Positions 46,928 to 57,418 of a stretch of 64,000 nucleotides of DNA are shown here, piece by piece (within the stretch, counting starts at the first letter, position 1; every line of letters starts with the position of its first letter). Origin of the DNA: Adiantum capillus-veneris (lineage: Eukaryota; Streptophyta; Polypodiopsida; Polypodiales; Pteridaceae); assembly GCA_014529385.2 (NCBI GenBank), contig CM043947.1:128824391-128888390 (forward strand), read 5' to 3'. Under the pieces are notes generated by a model that was not told where the DNA came from, made no database searches, and worked only from the letters and a program-made list of their open reading frames with translations. Position numbers and translations under genes: made by a program.

Positions 46928-49673
46928 TGTGAGGTCCCCACCCCGTCGTATCAAACAACGGACCTGATGGTAAACCTGGTGGCCACTAGATCTATAGCGG
47001 AAGCAAACAAAATGGTTCAGGGTTCAACTAGCGGACGATCTCTCATCACAAGGTGAGTCGAGTTCGAGCCTACTAGCAACGAGATCTAGCTCCACCTCGC
47101 AGGGAAAGCGTACTTAACTATCTAGCGATCCTAAGACCCACCTTCCAAGAGGAGAGAAACCCTGAGTGCCTTTTTCCCCATGTTTCAGAGGCACGTACTT
47201 TCGAGGATTCGCCGCTCTAGGGGCAATGAGTAATACCAATATCAAGTAAGCACTATGGGGACAGAGAGTTCCCGACCAATCGGGACCACCCATCTCATAG
47301 GCATTGGCAACCCGAGCCAAGCCCCCACTTTCCACCCCCACACTCACACTTCCTCGTGTGACCTAATTACTACCACAAAGGTTGTTCAACATAGATATTC
47401 CTTGTTTAATTCCGAATCACATGGTTCGTTAAAACAGCCCTTCAACCAGTATTGCAAACAACACCAAGACGAAATTCTAGTAGAAATTCTACTCAGACTT
47501 ATTCATAAAAGTTCCAATGTTCTGGAGGTACAACATCCCCCCTCCAGCGAGAGTTCACTCCTCCCGTTGTCACCTAGCTGCCCATACAACTAGGTATGTC
47601 CACCGCATAGAAAGCACGTCATGGACACTCCCACCGCATAGAAAGCAAGACGTGGGTTCCCACCGCATAGAAAGCAAGTCGTGGGTATCCACCGCATAAA
47701 AAGCAAGTCGTGGATTCAAGAGCCCTAACAAGGAACTCTGCCCCCTGTGATCAGTAGGGGGGTCAGGACTGATTCAACATTGGAAATAAAATAAACATGT
47801 CGAGCTAAATTTTCCCTAGCAAACATTCTTTCCTCTTGCAAACAGCATACCCATCAATCATTTCTTTCCTACTTTATACTTAAATGTACTATGCATTCAA
47901 TGCCGAGGTTTCTGTCAGATTTCTCCAACATGTTCGGGGATATGTTCATTCCTAATTAATCCTATGCAATGTTAATTAATCAACTTGAATAGAAATTGGG
48001 ACCTACCTCTTCCATTTCTTCGTCAATAGCCCGTGAGATGGCCGGTATTTGCTCGTCCATGGGAGCCTTTCCTTTTCCGTTGACATTGCTTGTTTCCGCC
48101 TCGCGGTCGTGGGCTCCACCGAAGCGAGTTCTCTGAACCGGGGCCATTTTTCTCACTACTTAAATGATAGACTTGAAAAAAAAGAGCTAAGGTCCGAGAG
48201 TAACATGACAAACCAATCGGCAGATTAGATTTATTAAAGACTCCTCCTAATGCACGAGGTTAGATTTTTCCCTTTTTGCCCTAGCAGTTTAAAGGGTAAT
48301 TCTGTATCCACCCTATGGGAAACGACTCTAAGGTTAATTACTTGGCTTAGATGATTAAGAAATTTAGAGTTTTTCTAATTGATTCACGAAAGATATGAAG
48401 TAAGCAAGCTCATTCATTTTCCTAGAGCAATATGAAGGTGCAGAGTGACCGCAGGCGTGTGTGATGGAAAAACCTCCTTCTTATTGGACTAATGACGGAT
48501 TAATTTTCAGCCTTAATCACATCTAAATGTGGGAGAAGATTAAGTATAATTTAATTACAACTCTATTGAGTAGTGAAAGATTGAATTCTGACAAATCTAC
48601 ACTATTACTAGCTGACAATTTATTGACTATACCGCCTAGAGAGAGAATCTTTCCTAATCATGCATTAATCCTTGATTAAGGATGATGAATGGCTGAATAA
48701 ATTAACAAAATGAATGATAACTATGTAATGAAGTATAGCTATGAAAACTTAGAGAGAAGCTATAGAGAATTATAGCTAAAAGTAGGCATAGTAGACAAGA
48801 ATTATGAGTGGGTAATGATGAGATTAAGAAGAGCAGTAATTAAACCATAATTACCGTGATTAGGGGCTGAGAATCCTCTTAAATTTTTGATGCAATGAAT
48901 CCTCAAGATGGGAATTTCGGCATCACCTCCCTCCTTGCTTCTCCTTCAAAAGCAGTGTGTGTGCCGGCAACACCTTCCCAGTGTGTAGGTGTGTGAGTAT
49001 GCAATGTGTGTGTGTGAGCATATATCTCTGTGTGTGTGTGTGTGCAGGCCTTTAAATAGGCTCCTACAGGCTGAAAATCGATTTGTGTTGCTAATTGCAT
49101 CTGGATGAGCACTCAGTCCTTGCATGGCAAGTCCAGTTGCCTACCCACCAAGTGTCCAGTTGGCTCAGTAAACTGACTCTCACACTGAGTTGCAGGCTTG
49201 GCAGCTTCCCCAAGACTCCCACAAAGCAAGAGGGCGCCCCCTAGCTGCTAAAGCAGGTCTGGAGTGGGTTGGGACCTGTTCCCACACAGCCTCGGGCCCC
49301 TAGTGCCTCCCGGACAATTTTGTGAAAAATTGGTTTTAGGCTAAAACGGGCCATACGAGTCGGATTTTGATTCCGTAAATTGCTATACTAAGCTTTAACT
49401 AAGACGTACGGGTCTGAGTACCTGCCATATTTAGCAGCCCCCCTCGGGGTCCGAAAATGCATTTTTTTCATATTCAGGGTACGGGTGCAGATTTTCGAGA
49501 CGGTAGAGACTGGACGGGTCGGGTGACCAAAAACTTACTATTTTTAGAAATATTTCAGAAAAATTATTTTAATTCACATTTTGAAGCTTTATAACATTCT
49601 AAACATCATGGCACTGACAAAATCTGGAAAACTGCTAAAAATAGTAACTTATTCCATTGTATTCATTTCGTGG
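46928..49673 (-). repeat. 5' LTR of the chromovirus
   Basis: The promoter-bearing copy for leftward transcription. TATA-like CCTATTTAAAG (49060-49050) differs by one base from the 3' LTR's CCTATATAAAG. It contains the leader exon, the ~29-bp array (47600-47714) and a short GT tract. TTAA at 49674-49677 is the right-hand target copy. Confidence 0.92.
48007..48147 (-). CDS. Predicted gag leader exon inside the LTR
   Basis: A minus-strand ATG (48147) opens 47 codons ending in an acidic EEMEE just before GTAGGT. The peptide starts with a basic MAPVQRTRFGG segment and has a GKGKAP stretch. The equivalent frame in the 3' LTR (40174-40034) has the same length, the same donor and only a few amino-acid changes. 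If spliced to 46092, it gives gag its start codon and N-terminus, since no good ATG lies close upstream of the gag capsid helices except the internal one at 45999. The TATA box sits about 900 bp upstream. The LTR location makes this a leader retained in every new copy. Confidence 0.55.
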
Positions 49674-49677
49674 TTAA

Positions 49678-50335
49678 TGTGAATGTGGAAGAAATGTTGC
49701 AAAGCTTGAGAGGGAAGTAGATCCTCTCTAAAGAGCTTAATGGAGAAGGAGCAAGAAACCTATTGAGGAAAGAAAGAGGGATGATGTAGCAGAAGCATAT
49801 GCTGTAGACTTCAACTTTAGCTAAAGGTGTTTAGCGAAGCCCATGGAGTAATGGAGAACTTCAATGTGAGGAGAATGCAGCCCTCAAGAATGTAGTAAGC
49901 TTGAGGAGGGAAAGGAGGTTCAAACTTCTGCTGCTGCAGAGCTTTTGGGAGGGAAAACTGAAAGTAAGGACAGAGAAACAAGGTGAAGTGAAGAAAAGTG
50001 AGAGATACAATAGAGAGAGAGGGAGGGAATGACCAGCACGTTTTTGGAGGGGACCCCTTTTAGGAGAGAGAGAGGGGAGAAACTGGCAGCTAGTAGAGAG
50101 AGAAAGGATTGGTTTTTACTCAACTATCTAGAGAAAAGTTCATTTTTTTGAATTTATAAGAGATTTTCTCTTTGTATTTTATAAGAGAATACAAGTTTGA
50201 CCACTTACTTTTAGGCCCTGCCATACCCACCATTTCATTCCACATGGCATCCACCCATTTGCCCCTTCCATAATCTCCTTTTAAACCCATGGCAAATAAA
50301 GAGGGCCCCTTAGATCCCATTCCCTTCCTAATGCT
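49678..50335. other. Spacer, no gene seen
   Basis: Purine-rich patches occur (GAGAGAGAGGGAGGG near 50010). No domain or credible exon was found on either strand, although the leftward gene broken by the chromovirus could have a promoter here. Confidence 0.4.
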
Positions 50336-51373
50336 TTGAATGAGTCATCACCATGTAAAGATTGGGAGGAAATAGTAAGCATGTATAAAATCAATGATGC
50401 ATTTTATAAAACCATTCCAATGCTATGTGAGCAATGGCTCAACAATAGCTTGAAGCGAGGAACAAAGAAAATGGATTTTCCCAGTGAAGCTATACAATAC
50501 ATACAATGGGAAACTCACCTTCACAAGGAGAAAATTGAGTCTCTTGATTTTCCATGGTCCATCTATGTGGTGAACCTTCAGATGGAAGGAAATCTCTACT
50601 CGAAGCGCCACTTCAACAACCCTATTGGCTTATGCATTTTAGACTTGACAAAACACTACGGAGACAACTTGCAATGGAGTGAGGAGATATTTAGCAATGA
50701 TTTGGATGGGATGTTGGCTATTTCTGGAGGCTCAATTGATCCTGGATTTGTGTTTCTTGCATTTATAGATTTCTCTAAACTCATAAAATTGCAATGCGCA
50801 TTCCAGAGTATGGGAGATAATGTAAGCTACCATTGTTGTGGTGCCTTGCATCACTTTTCATTAGCACCTTGCGAAGGAGCAATTCAATTGCTTGTGGTTA
50901 TTGCCTTCATGGGACAAGGTAATGCATTTGAATACCTAAGAAGGAGATCAGAACAACATCCCGTGCCAATTGATTGTTCTTTGCTTCAAGTTGAAAACAA
51001 AGGCATGTCAGATTTGCAATATTTGGAAGCCAAAAAAGAGTTTTCGTCAAGCACTACATTCATACATACTGTTTTGAAGATCACAAGCTTGTAGATATCT
51101 TTAGTGATGGCTCTCTGGCTGCAAAAGAAGGATTACAACGAAAAGAAGAAGTCATCTACTTGGTTGACAGCGTGCAAGATCAAGGAACCTTAGCAACCAA
51201 GCTTCCCAAATTTTCTAAGGCCCATGATGATATAGAAAAGTGGGTTGGCCTTCAAGATCAACAACCTACTTTGCAATTAGCTAATGATTTGCCAATCAGA
51301 GAAAAGATTTCTCCGCAAGAAGAAGAAGGAGAAGAAGACCAACCTCCTTTGTCAATGAGGCCTACTTGGAAAT
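50336..51373 (+). pseudogene. Frameshifted ORF, possibly methyltransferase-like
   Basis: A 252-codon frame (start codon at 50336; in-frame stops upstream) is followed, after a one-base shift near 51050 in an A/T run, by a second frame running to AAATGGAAGGAC before GTATGTTTT at 51383. Features: an acidic WSEEIFSNDLDGML segment, then hydrophobic DPGFVFLAFIDFSKLIKL, then CEGAIQLLVVIAFMGQGNAF; after the shift, EDHKLVDIFSDGSL and an acidic EEEGEEDQPP tail. The succession of hydrophobic strand-like segments recalls the Rossmann core of N4/N6 DNA methyltransferases, but no DPPY/DPPW motif is visible, so this is tentative. One frameshift and otherwise long open frames suggest recent loss. Confidence 0.4.
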
Positions 51374-52373
51374 GGAAGGACGTATGTTTTGAACTTCTTG
51401 TATATGTTAACATCTATTCTTGTTGATTTGATAGTCTTAATGTTAGGTTTTGTTTTATGTAGTATTTTTTGAGTCCATCTTTATACTAACCTAGACTTAA
51501 GAGCTTGAATTGATGAGTTTTAGACCTCGTCCTATCCCCTTTATTTTATACTTTCAAGGCTAGCATGGGTAGGTCATGAACCATACATGGATCCCAATCT
51601 CAAGAAGTGTGTTAGACCTTCAAACAACCCCATATAGCTTGGACAAGTGGTGGACCTTCCGTGGAGGCTAATTCAAACAAGTGTGGCGGTGAACCTTCTA
51701 TGGAGTCTAACTGTGGTAGACTTAAAACAATAGCCATTTCCTTGCACTGGCTTGGAAAAGTGGTAGACCTTGCTTCTACTAAGGTCTCTATTGAGAGAAG
51801 AATTGAATATAGAAGAAGAGAGAGATTAACTAGGCATGGATTTGTAAATTTGTAGAAAAGGGAAACATGTTGGATTACAAAAATATCTCTCATTGTACTA
51901 GTGTCCAAAATGTAGCTATATATTTCATCCATAACACCTTTGGATAAAGGCTTATCGTTAGACATTAAATCAAGAGGTTATGGCTATGCATGTGTTGAGA
52001 CTATTGGTCGACTTGAATGATGAGACACATAGTTTGTTGACTATGATTTTATTTGATGTTGTATTTATATGGATAGAAGTCTTAATTACATGTGTTAATA
52101 TGAATTTCAATGGATCAAATCTCAATCAAGTAAATCATGGTTGTTGTTAACTTTGTGTGGCCTTCAGTATTCACTTAAGTACTAATTTTTATTAAAGTGT
52201 AGGGTGTACAAGTTTCTCACAAAAGATTGTAGTCTAAACTAGTGTTTCCTTGTGTACCAATAGTTGGAAGGTTTATAATATTGATTCTACCTTGAATAAA
52301 CTCCTAAGTTCTACTTCCACATGTTTACAATTGGTGATTTAAATTCTAGTGATTTTTCAGAAACCAATATTAT
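51374..52373. other. Spacer with satellite core fragments
   Basis: GGACAAGTGGTGGACCTTCC at about 51638 and diverged copies up to 51770 (TGGAAAAGTGGTAGACCTTG) belong to the satellite core family. The remainder is AT-rich with nothing recognised. Confidence 0.55.
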
Positions 52374-53433
52374 TTGTGTTTTTTAAATTCGCAAATTGGG
52401 ATAGATAAAGCCCCTGTGGTTGAGTCCCCAATTATTGAACCCCTTGGTTCTATTATTTTTGACATGCTCAAGGTGGATGATACGTCTATACCAAAGTCTG
52501 GTGATGTGCACCTTGAGCAAGCTTTCAATAGTGAGAATAAAGAAATGCCTACTCCAACAATACAACCTACTTTAAAAGAGACTAATGTATGCTCAAGAGG
52601 CATTTCCATTTGTTGCTACTTCATCTAGTGCAGATGTTGAGAAGTTCATACTCACAAATATTTTGGACTCAAATGGTTTTCTATTGAAACGTTCCCATCA
52701 GCCGTCCTCACACAACCAGTCAGTGCAACTAGATCCAAAAAGATATATTATACTTAGGCCAGGTTGCATCCAATTCTTGAAGACTATATTACAGAGGTTT
52801 AATGTTTCAATTTGGTCGATGGCTACTAGGAACAATGTGCTTCAAATTCTTAAAGCACTAGAGAGCTTAGCGAAAGGTACGTTGCCTTTCTTTGAAATTT
52901 GGAATCAAGAAGGTTTCTACACTTGTCAAAGCAATAAATTATTTAGACCTGACAATCCAACCGTTGAGGCAATGTTCAAGCCTCTAGCTAAAATTTCCAT
53001 GCGGTATGAATGTGACCCACGAAGAACATTACTTCTTGATAATTCTCCTTACAAGGGATGCATTTCCCCTGCAAACAATTGTATTTTTCCATCCCAATTT
53101 GATGGTGAAAAACTGGTGGACAATATGCTCTTGGAGGAGTTGGTTCCCTACTTGTTTGAGTTGGATGAGACAAGAGATGTGCGGAATTTCATTGACTCTA
53201 ATCATTACGGACAACCAACATTGACAAATGAGAGTGAATATAAAGAAATCAAAGAGAATTGTAAGCAAAAAAATGATGCTTGGTCAGCCAAGGTGTTCTT
53301 TACAAGAAGGATAACTCCTGCAAAATATGACAAAGGTGAAGCTATCCTTGAAGGAAAACACAATCAAGCAAGTGACAAAACTGACAACAATGACATCAGA
53401 CGAGCCCAAATACAAGAGATACTGGAAAAGTAA
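52374..53433 (+). pseudogene. FCP1/NIF-type HAD phosphatase-like gene
   Basis: A first frame (52374-52628) overlaps a 282-codon frame (52585-53433) carrying the HAD domain of the FCP1/NIF family. Motif I is DSNGFLL (28-34): the first Asp is present but the second, normally Asp in DxDxT, is Asn. Motif II is SIWSMA (75-80), and the last motif is LLLDNSPYKG (149-158), with Asn for the second Asp of the usual DD. NNCIFPSQF follows, as in plant members of the family. Such proteins dephosphorylate serine in proteins such as the RNA polymerase II tail; the Asn changes suggest weak or no catalysis. The 5' frame shift may be an intron (AAT before GTATGC) or a lesion. Confidence 0.65.
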
Positions 53434-53689
53434 GGTACAGTTGTTGAAAGCATGAAGGCACAACAATTGATCAATCTAGCTAGGTGATTGGGATGTACTA
53501 CAAAGGGGCCATTGAAGGCAACCACTACAAAGGCTTGTATAAACAAGGTCAAAGCTGAGAACAATCTTCTAAGGCTAAATAAATCACACACCTAAGGAAC
53601 CTTTTATGACTTGAACCTTGTTTCACATACTTGAATATACATGTGTATGGTATCAAATTTTTCTTTTTGTTAATATTTCTAGATGGAGC

Positions 53690-54030
53690 AAGCTTGGATA
53701 GGTGTTGGACCTTTTGGTAAAGACCCTTATCACAAGTACTCCATGTAGTGACAAGGAAAACATTTAAGAAAGTGCCTAAGAGGCTGGACAGGTGGTGGAC
53801 CTTGCACCTTTTCTCCCATTCTCCATTTAGTCTAGCTATACACCACTATATTGTATGAAGTGTAGCTTGGACAAGTGGTAGACCTTGAAACAAGAGACCC
53901 CTCATCATCAAGCCTTATGGTAGATCTTACTGTTCTCCCATTCAAAGCGGAGCCTAGCCTAGCCACAAGGTAGACCTTACTTTTCCCCATGCTTCAAAGA
54001 AGCATAGCATGGAGAAATGGTGAAGCTTTG
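53690..54030 (+). repeat. Satellite core fragments in spacer
   Basis: GGACAGGTGGTGGACCTTGC near 53784 and diverged copies near 53695, 53868 and 53915 (GTAGACCTTACT). They are single or few copies between the two HAD genes rather than a tandem array. Confidence 0.65.
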
Positions 54031-54180
54031 TAAGGTTTTCAATTGGGATTTGTTTATAGCAATGAGTAAGTTGAAGATGAACTTTGGCATCTAATAGTGC
54101 CATAGTGTAGAAAATGTAGAAACTGTTTGTATTCTTTGAAACATAATAATTTTCTTGTTTTTCAATTGTAGAGTCATTAC

Positions 54181-54967
54181 TACAAGAAAGTGGGTCTAGT
54201 ATGTGTAGGCATGATTTGAAGGAAGGTTTTGAAGCACCCAACCAACCTCATCCAAGGCCTTGTTGTATATATCAATCACCTCCTAATTGTCACCTGCCAC
54301 TTGCTGTCAAGAATATCCAAAAAGTACTTTTTTTGGACCTTGAAGGACTGCTTTTGAAGATAGTTGAAACAAAACATGGAGATTCTATGCCATCTTGGGC
54401 TCAACACATGCGTCTTGTGGAGGACAAAGATGAAGTTTATCATGCGGTTCTCCTAGACGCAGAAATGTTTTTGGATTTCTATGGCGAATACTTTGAGTTG
54501 TGGATATGGATTTTCTATAACCTACAAGAGTGCAACACATCACACAAAAGTGTTTCCCAAAGCATTGTAGCAAGTTCAAGATCTTTATGAGTAACGAGTG
54601 TTGCCAAAATACAAACATCATGTTAGGATTTAGAAGGATTTATCATAAAAACTAGAGAGATATTTGGAAGATGTTTGAGGACTTAATTGCAAAGAATACC
54701 TTGATTTTTTATGATAGTCCATATAGAATGATGTGAAATATGCCAGGAACATATCTTATATTTCCAAAGATGTGGAGGAAAACACCTGAGCAACTTCAAA
54801 GATTCTTGCAAGAAATGATTATTCCATGGTTACTTGGATGGTTGTATGCAAGAGACAAGAGAGATTATACCCGTAACACAATTGTAAACCAGTATAGTGA
54901 TCTTGAGACAAATCATGTCATGCATGTGTACGTGTCAAGGCATAACATTAAAGAAGGTTGCCAATGA
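54181..54967 (+). pseudogene. Second HAD phosphatase-like remnant
   Basis: A frame at 54201-54590 has KVLFLDLEGLLLK (residues 41-53), the FCP1/NIF motif I with Glu in place of the second Asp, then FLDFYGEYFELWIW, the segment before motif II. A stop intervenes, then NTLIFYDSPYRMM (about 54696-54732), matching the last HAD motif with Tyr-Asp for DD, then TGA and a further open segment to 54967. The order and spacing match the gene just upstream, so this is a diverged tandem copy or relative. At least two stops and a lost motif II make it non-functional. Satellite core fragments separate the two. Confidence 0.55.
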
Positions 54968-55069
54968 TCCTTTTTATGGCTAGATGATGTCCTTTTAGTA
55001 TGTTGTGTATTTTGTATTACCATTTAATTCAAAGGTTATTTTTAAACAAAGATGTGTCAATTTGATGAA

Positions 55070-55340
55070 CACTTGCATGGAGTGCACCCTACTCTGAGGG
55101 GACTTGCATGTATTCTACACGGTATCCTATTATAAAGAAAATTATTTGTACACGGAGTGCACCCTTCTCTAAGGGGACTTCCACGTATTACTCCAATGTA
55201 TGCTATTATAAGGAGAATCCTATGTGATGGATTGTGCTCTATTCTATGGGACTTGTAATGGAGTGCACTCTACTCTAAGAGGACTTCCATGTATTACTAG
55301 AGTGTATCCAATTAAAAGGAGAATCCAATGTAAGGAAAAA
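55070..55340 (+). repeat. ~90-bp tandem repeat, three copies
   Basis: The landmark GGAGTGCACCCTACTCTGAG and variants near 55078, 55160 and 55258 are followed by GGACTTCCATGTATTACT and ATTATAAGGAGAATCC. The unit is about 80-100 bp. A partial copy lies near 55225. Confidence 0.7.
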
Positions 55341-56429
55341 GCATCCTGCTTTAGAACCAAAAGCAATTCAATATCATTCCATCTCAAGGTTGCATCCATT
55401 TGTAACTAGGAGAAACTTATGTTTGATATCAAAATAAATCTTACAAGTATGGAATGGAGAATTCATGGATGTGCAAGAAATATCTTCGTCTTGGCACGCA
55501 TGTTTGATTAAAATTTATATTTTTGTGTCCTTCATATAAAAGAGTTTTAGAACCTAAAAGTCTTTGAAAGGAAAAATATAAAGTCTAATTGTTTGCATTG
55601 GGAGAAAAGAAATCATGGACGTTGAATTGTGTGAGAGACCTTGTTTGTGGAGAAAAATGTTTGAATCAAGAATGGTTATTTTACATCCTCCATGTAAGAG
55701 AGTTTTGGAAACTAAAATATGACGAGAGGAAAACCATGGAGTCTTTGTGCATGTATTGAGAGGTCAATGTATGAATGCATATCTTTATTAGGGTCTAGGC
55801 ATAATTGGATGCTTCTGGACGTTAACTGCTCCAATCTGGTATAAAATAATATATTTAATGTTTTCTTGTGGGTAGTATTTATTTCATCATATATGTTTTT
55901 AGCCTAATTTCTTGAACTTCAAATTAAAACTTCTATGTTGCAATGGAGAAGTACTTAGAGAAATTTTTATGTAAACATGTTTTCTTACCCTTTCACTAAT
56001 TGTAGCTTAGATAAGAAGTGGACTTTGCATTCCTCCATAGCCTATCCTAGACAAATGCACCTTAAAACTAGCCCTCCTATGTTGCAATTGACATATGCTA
56101 CACATTTTATAAATGGCTTGTACCTTAAGTGAAGAAGTTCTAGATTAGAGGTGTGTGTTTCTTTGATTTCATGCACAAGTGGGTTTATTTCTCAATGGGT
56201 GCTAGCTTGGACAAGTGGTGGACCTTGAACTAAAAATTCAGGTACTCCATTTGACCTTAGCTTGAACAAGTTGTGGGCCTTCAAACCAATGTTTGCATGT
56301 TAAGATAAGTTGTAGATAGGACAATAGAGTATAAACAATGACAATGGAATCAATGTACTAGTCTCTTGATGGTGCAACCACCCAAAACCATAATTTTTCT
56401 TGGCCAATGTTTAGTCTAGTACACAACGT
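55341..56429. other. Spacer, one satellite core near 56205
   Basis: AT-rich with no credible coding frame. GCTTGGACAAGTGGTGGACC occurs near 56201 and a weaker copy near 56265, just before the truncated end of the Ty3 remnant. Confidence 0.5.
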
Positions 56430-57260
56430 CAACACCTTGTACATGATATATTGAAAGTTGTCCAATCTGGAAATTGGGGATTTTCCACTTTACCTAATAT
56501 GGTCTTTATATCAGTAGCTATGCCATTTTTAGACACTATATGTCCAAGAATTTTTCCTTGTCTACCCATGAATGTGCACTTTTTAAGGATTTAAGAAAAT
56601 CCTATAAAGTCTACACTTTTCGAGTACCTTTTTGAGGTGTTCAAAATGATCAGCCCGGATTGATGAGTGTACGCATAGATCATCCATATATACTTCCATG
56701 AAATTCCTAAGATATTCTTTAAAATCATGGCTCATCAATCTTTGAAAGGTGGTAGGAGCATTAGTTAATCCAAAAGGCATAACCCGATAGGCAAAAATAC
56801 CCCATTCCGTTGCAAAAGCAGATTTATGTTGATCTTTTGGATCAACCAAAAGTTGATTGTATCCCAAAAAGCCATCTAAGAAGTTGTAAGCTTCTCTACA
56901 TGCAACTTGTTCTAAAACATGCTTAGTGATTGGAAGAGGAAAGTTGTCTCTAATGGTAGCTGCATTCACTTTCTTGAGGTTGACATACACTCGTAGTTTT
57001 CCATTTTTCTTGGGTACTACTACAATTGAAGACACACAATTTGTGTGCTCAATTTCATAAATGAATTCGGATTCCTTTAGTTTTTCAATCTCTTCTTTGA
57101 TCTTTCTGGCAAATGTCTCATTATATGTATATAGCCTTTGTCTACTTGGTTTTGCATGATCTCTCATGGGTATGGTATGTTGACAGATGTCTGGATCAAC
57201 GTCCTTGAGATCCTTGTAAGACCAAGAAAAGATATTTCGGTATTATTTAAGTTAGCTTAA
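56430..57260 (-). pseudogene. Ty3-type reverse transcriptase fragment
   Basis: The frame at 57167-56583 holds the RT fingers and palm. KLRVYVNLKKVN takes the place of the usual R-x-DYRxLN, FPLP(I) follows, MPFGLTNAPTTFQ is intact, and the catalytic box is VYMDDL. Upstream, the same frame extends to about 57250 with SWSYKDLKDVDP. Downstream, after a frameshift near 56583, KCTFMGRQGKILGHIVSKNG continues the RT to about 56430. RT copies element RNA into DNA; this copy is dead through frameshift and truncation. An N replaces the D of the first RT aspartate region (VNL for IDY). Confidence 0.85.
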
Positions 57261-57418
57261 CAAAAACTCTTCTTCTTCTTCGGTAAGGTCATTTGCAATG
57301 TAGGCAGGCCTAGGCTCTTCTCCTGGTTTAACCAATCTATCTTTTTTGCATTTTCAGGCCCTTCGTAGGACTCATCGTGTTTTTGTAGTTCTCTAATAGG
57401 TTGTTTAGCTATGATTTT

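Larger units (their letters stand above)
46093..48006 (-). other. Predicted 1.9-kb leader intron
   Basis: On the minus strand GTAGGT follows codon GAG at 48007, and ATGTAG precedes GTACCGCC at 46092. Both junctions are phase 0, so the LTR exon and gag would join in frame. The interval covers the inner end of the LTR, the primer site and the extra ORF. Splicing is predicted, not shown. Confidence 0.55.
38955..49673 (-). mobile_element. Ty3/gypsy chromovirus, nearly complete
   Basis: A 10.7 kb leftward LTR retrotransposon. LTRs of about 2.8 kb (38955-41770 and 46928-49673) flank gag-pol. Two bases inside the 5' LTR lies TGGTATCAAAGC (minus strand, 46925-46914), matching the initiator-tRNA-Met primer site used by many plant elements. 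The polyprotein has gag with a zinc knuckle, protease, RT, RNase H, integrase and a C-terminal chromodomain. TTAA flanks both ends (38951-38954 and 49674-49677). One in-frame TAA (43702-43704) between RT and RNase H is the only obvious lesion. LTRs differ by scattered substitutions (a few per 100 bp in parts I compared) and in a GT microsatellite. Chromodomains of this class can steer integration to heterochromatin, which fits the setting. Confidence 0.93.
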
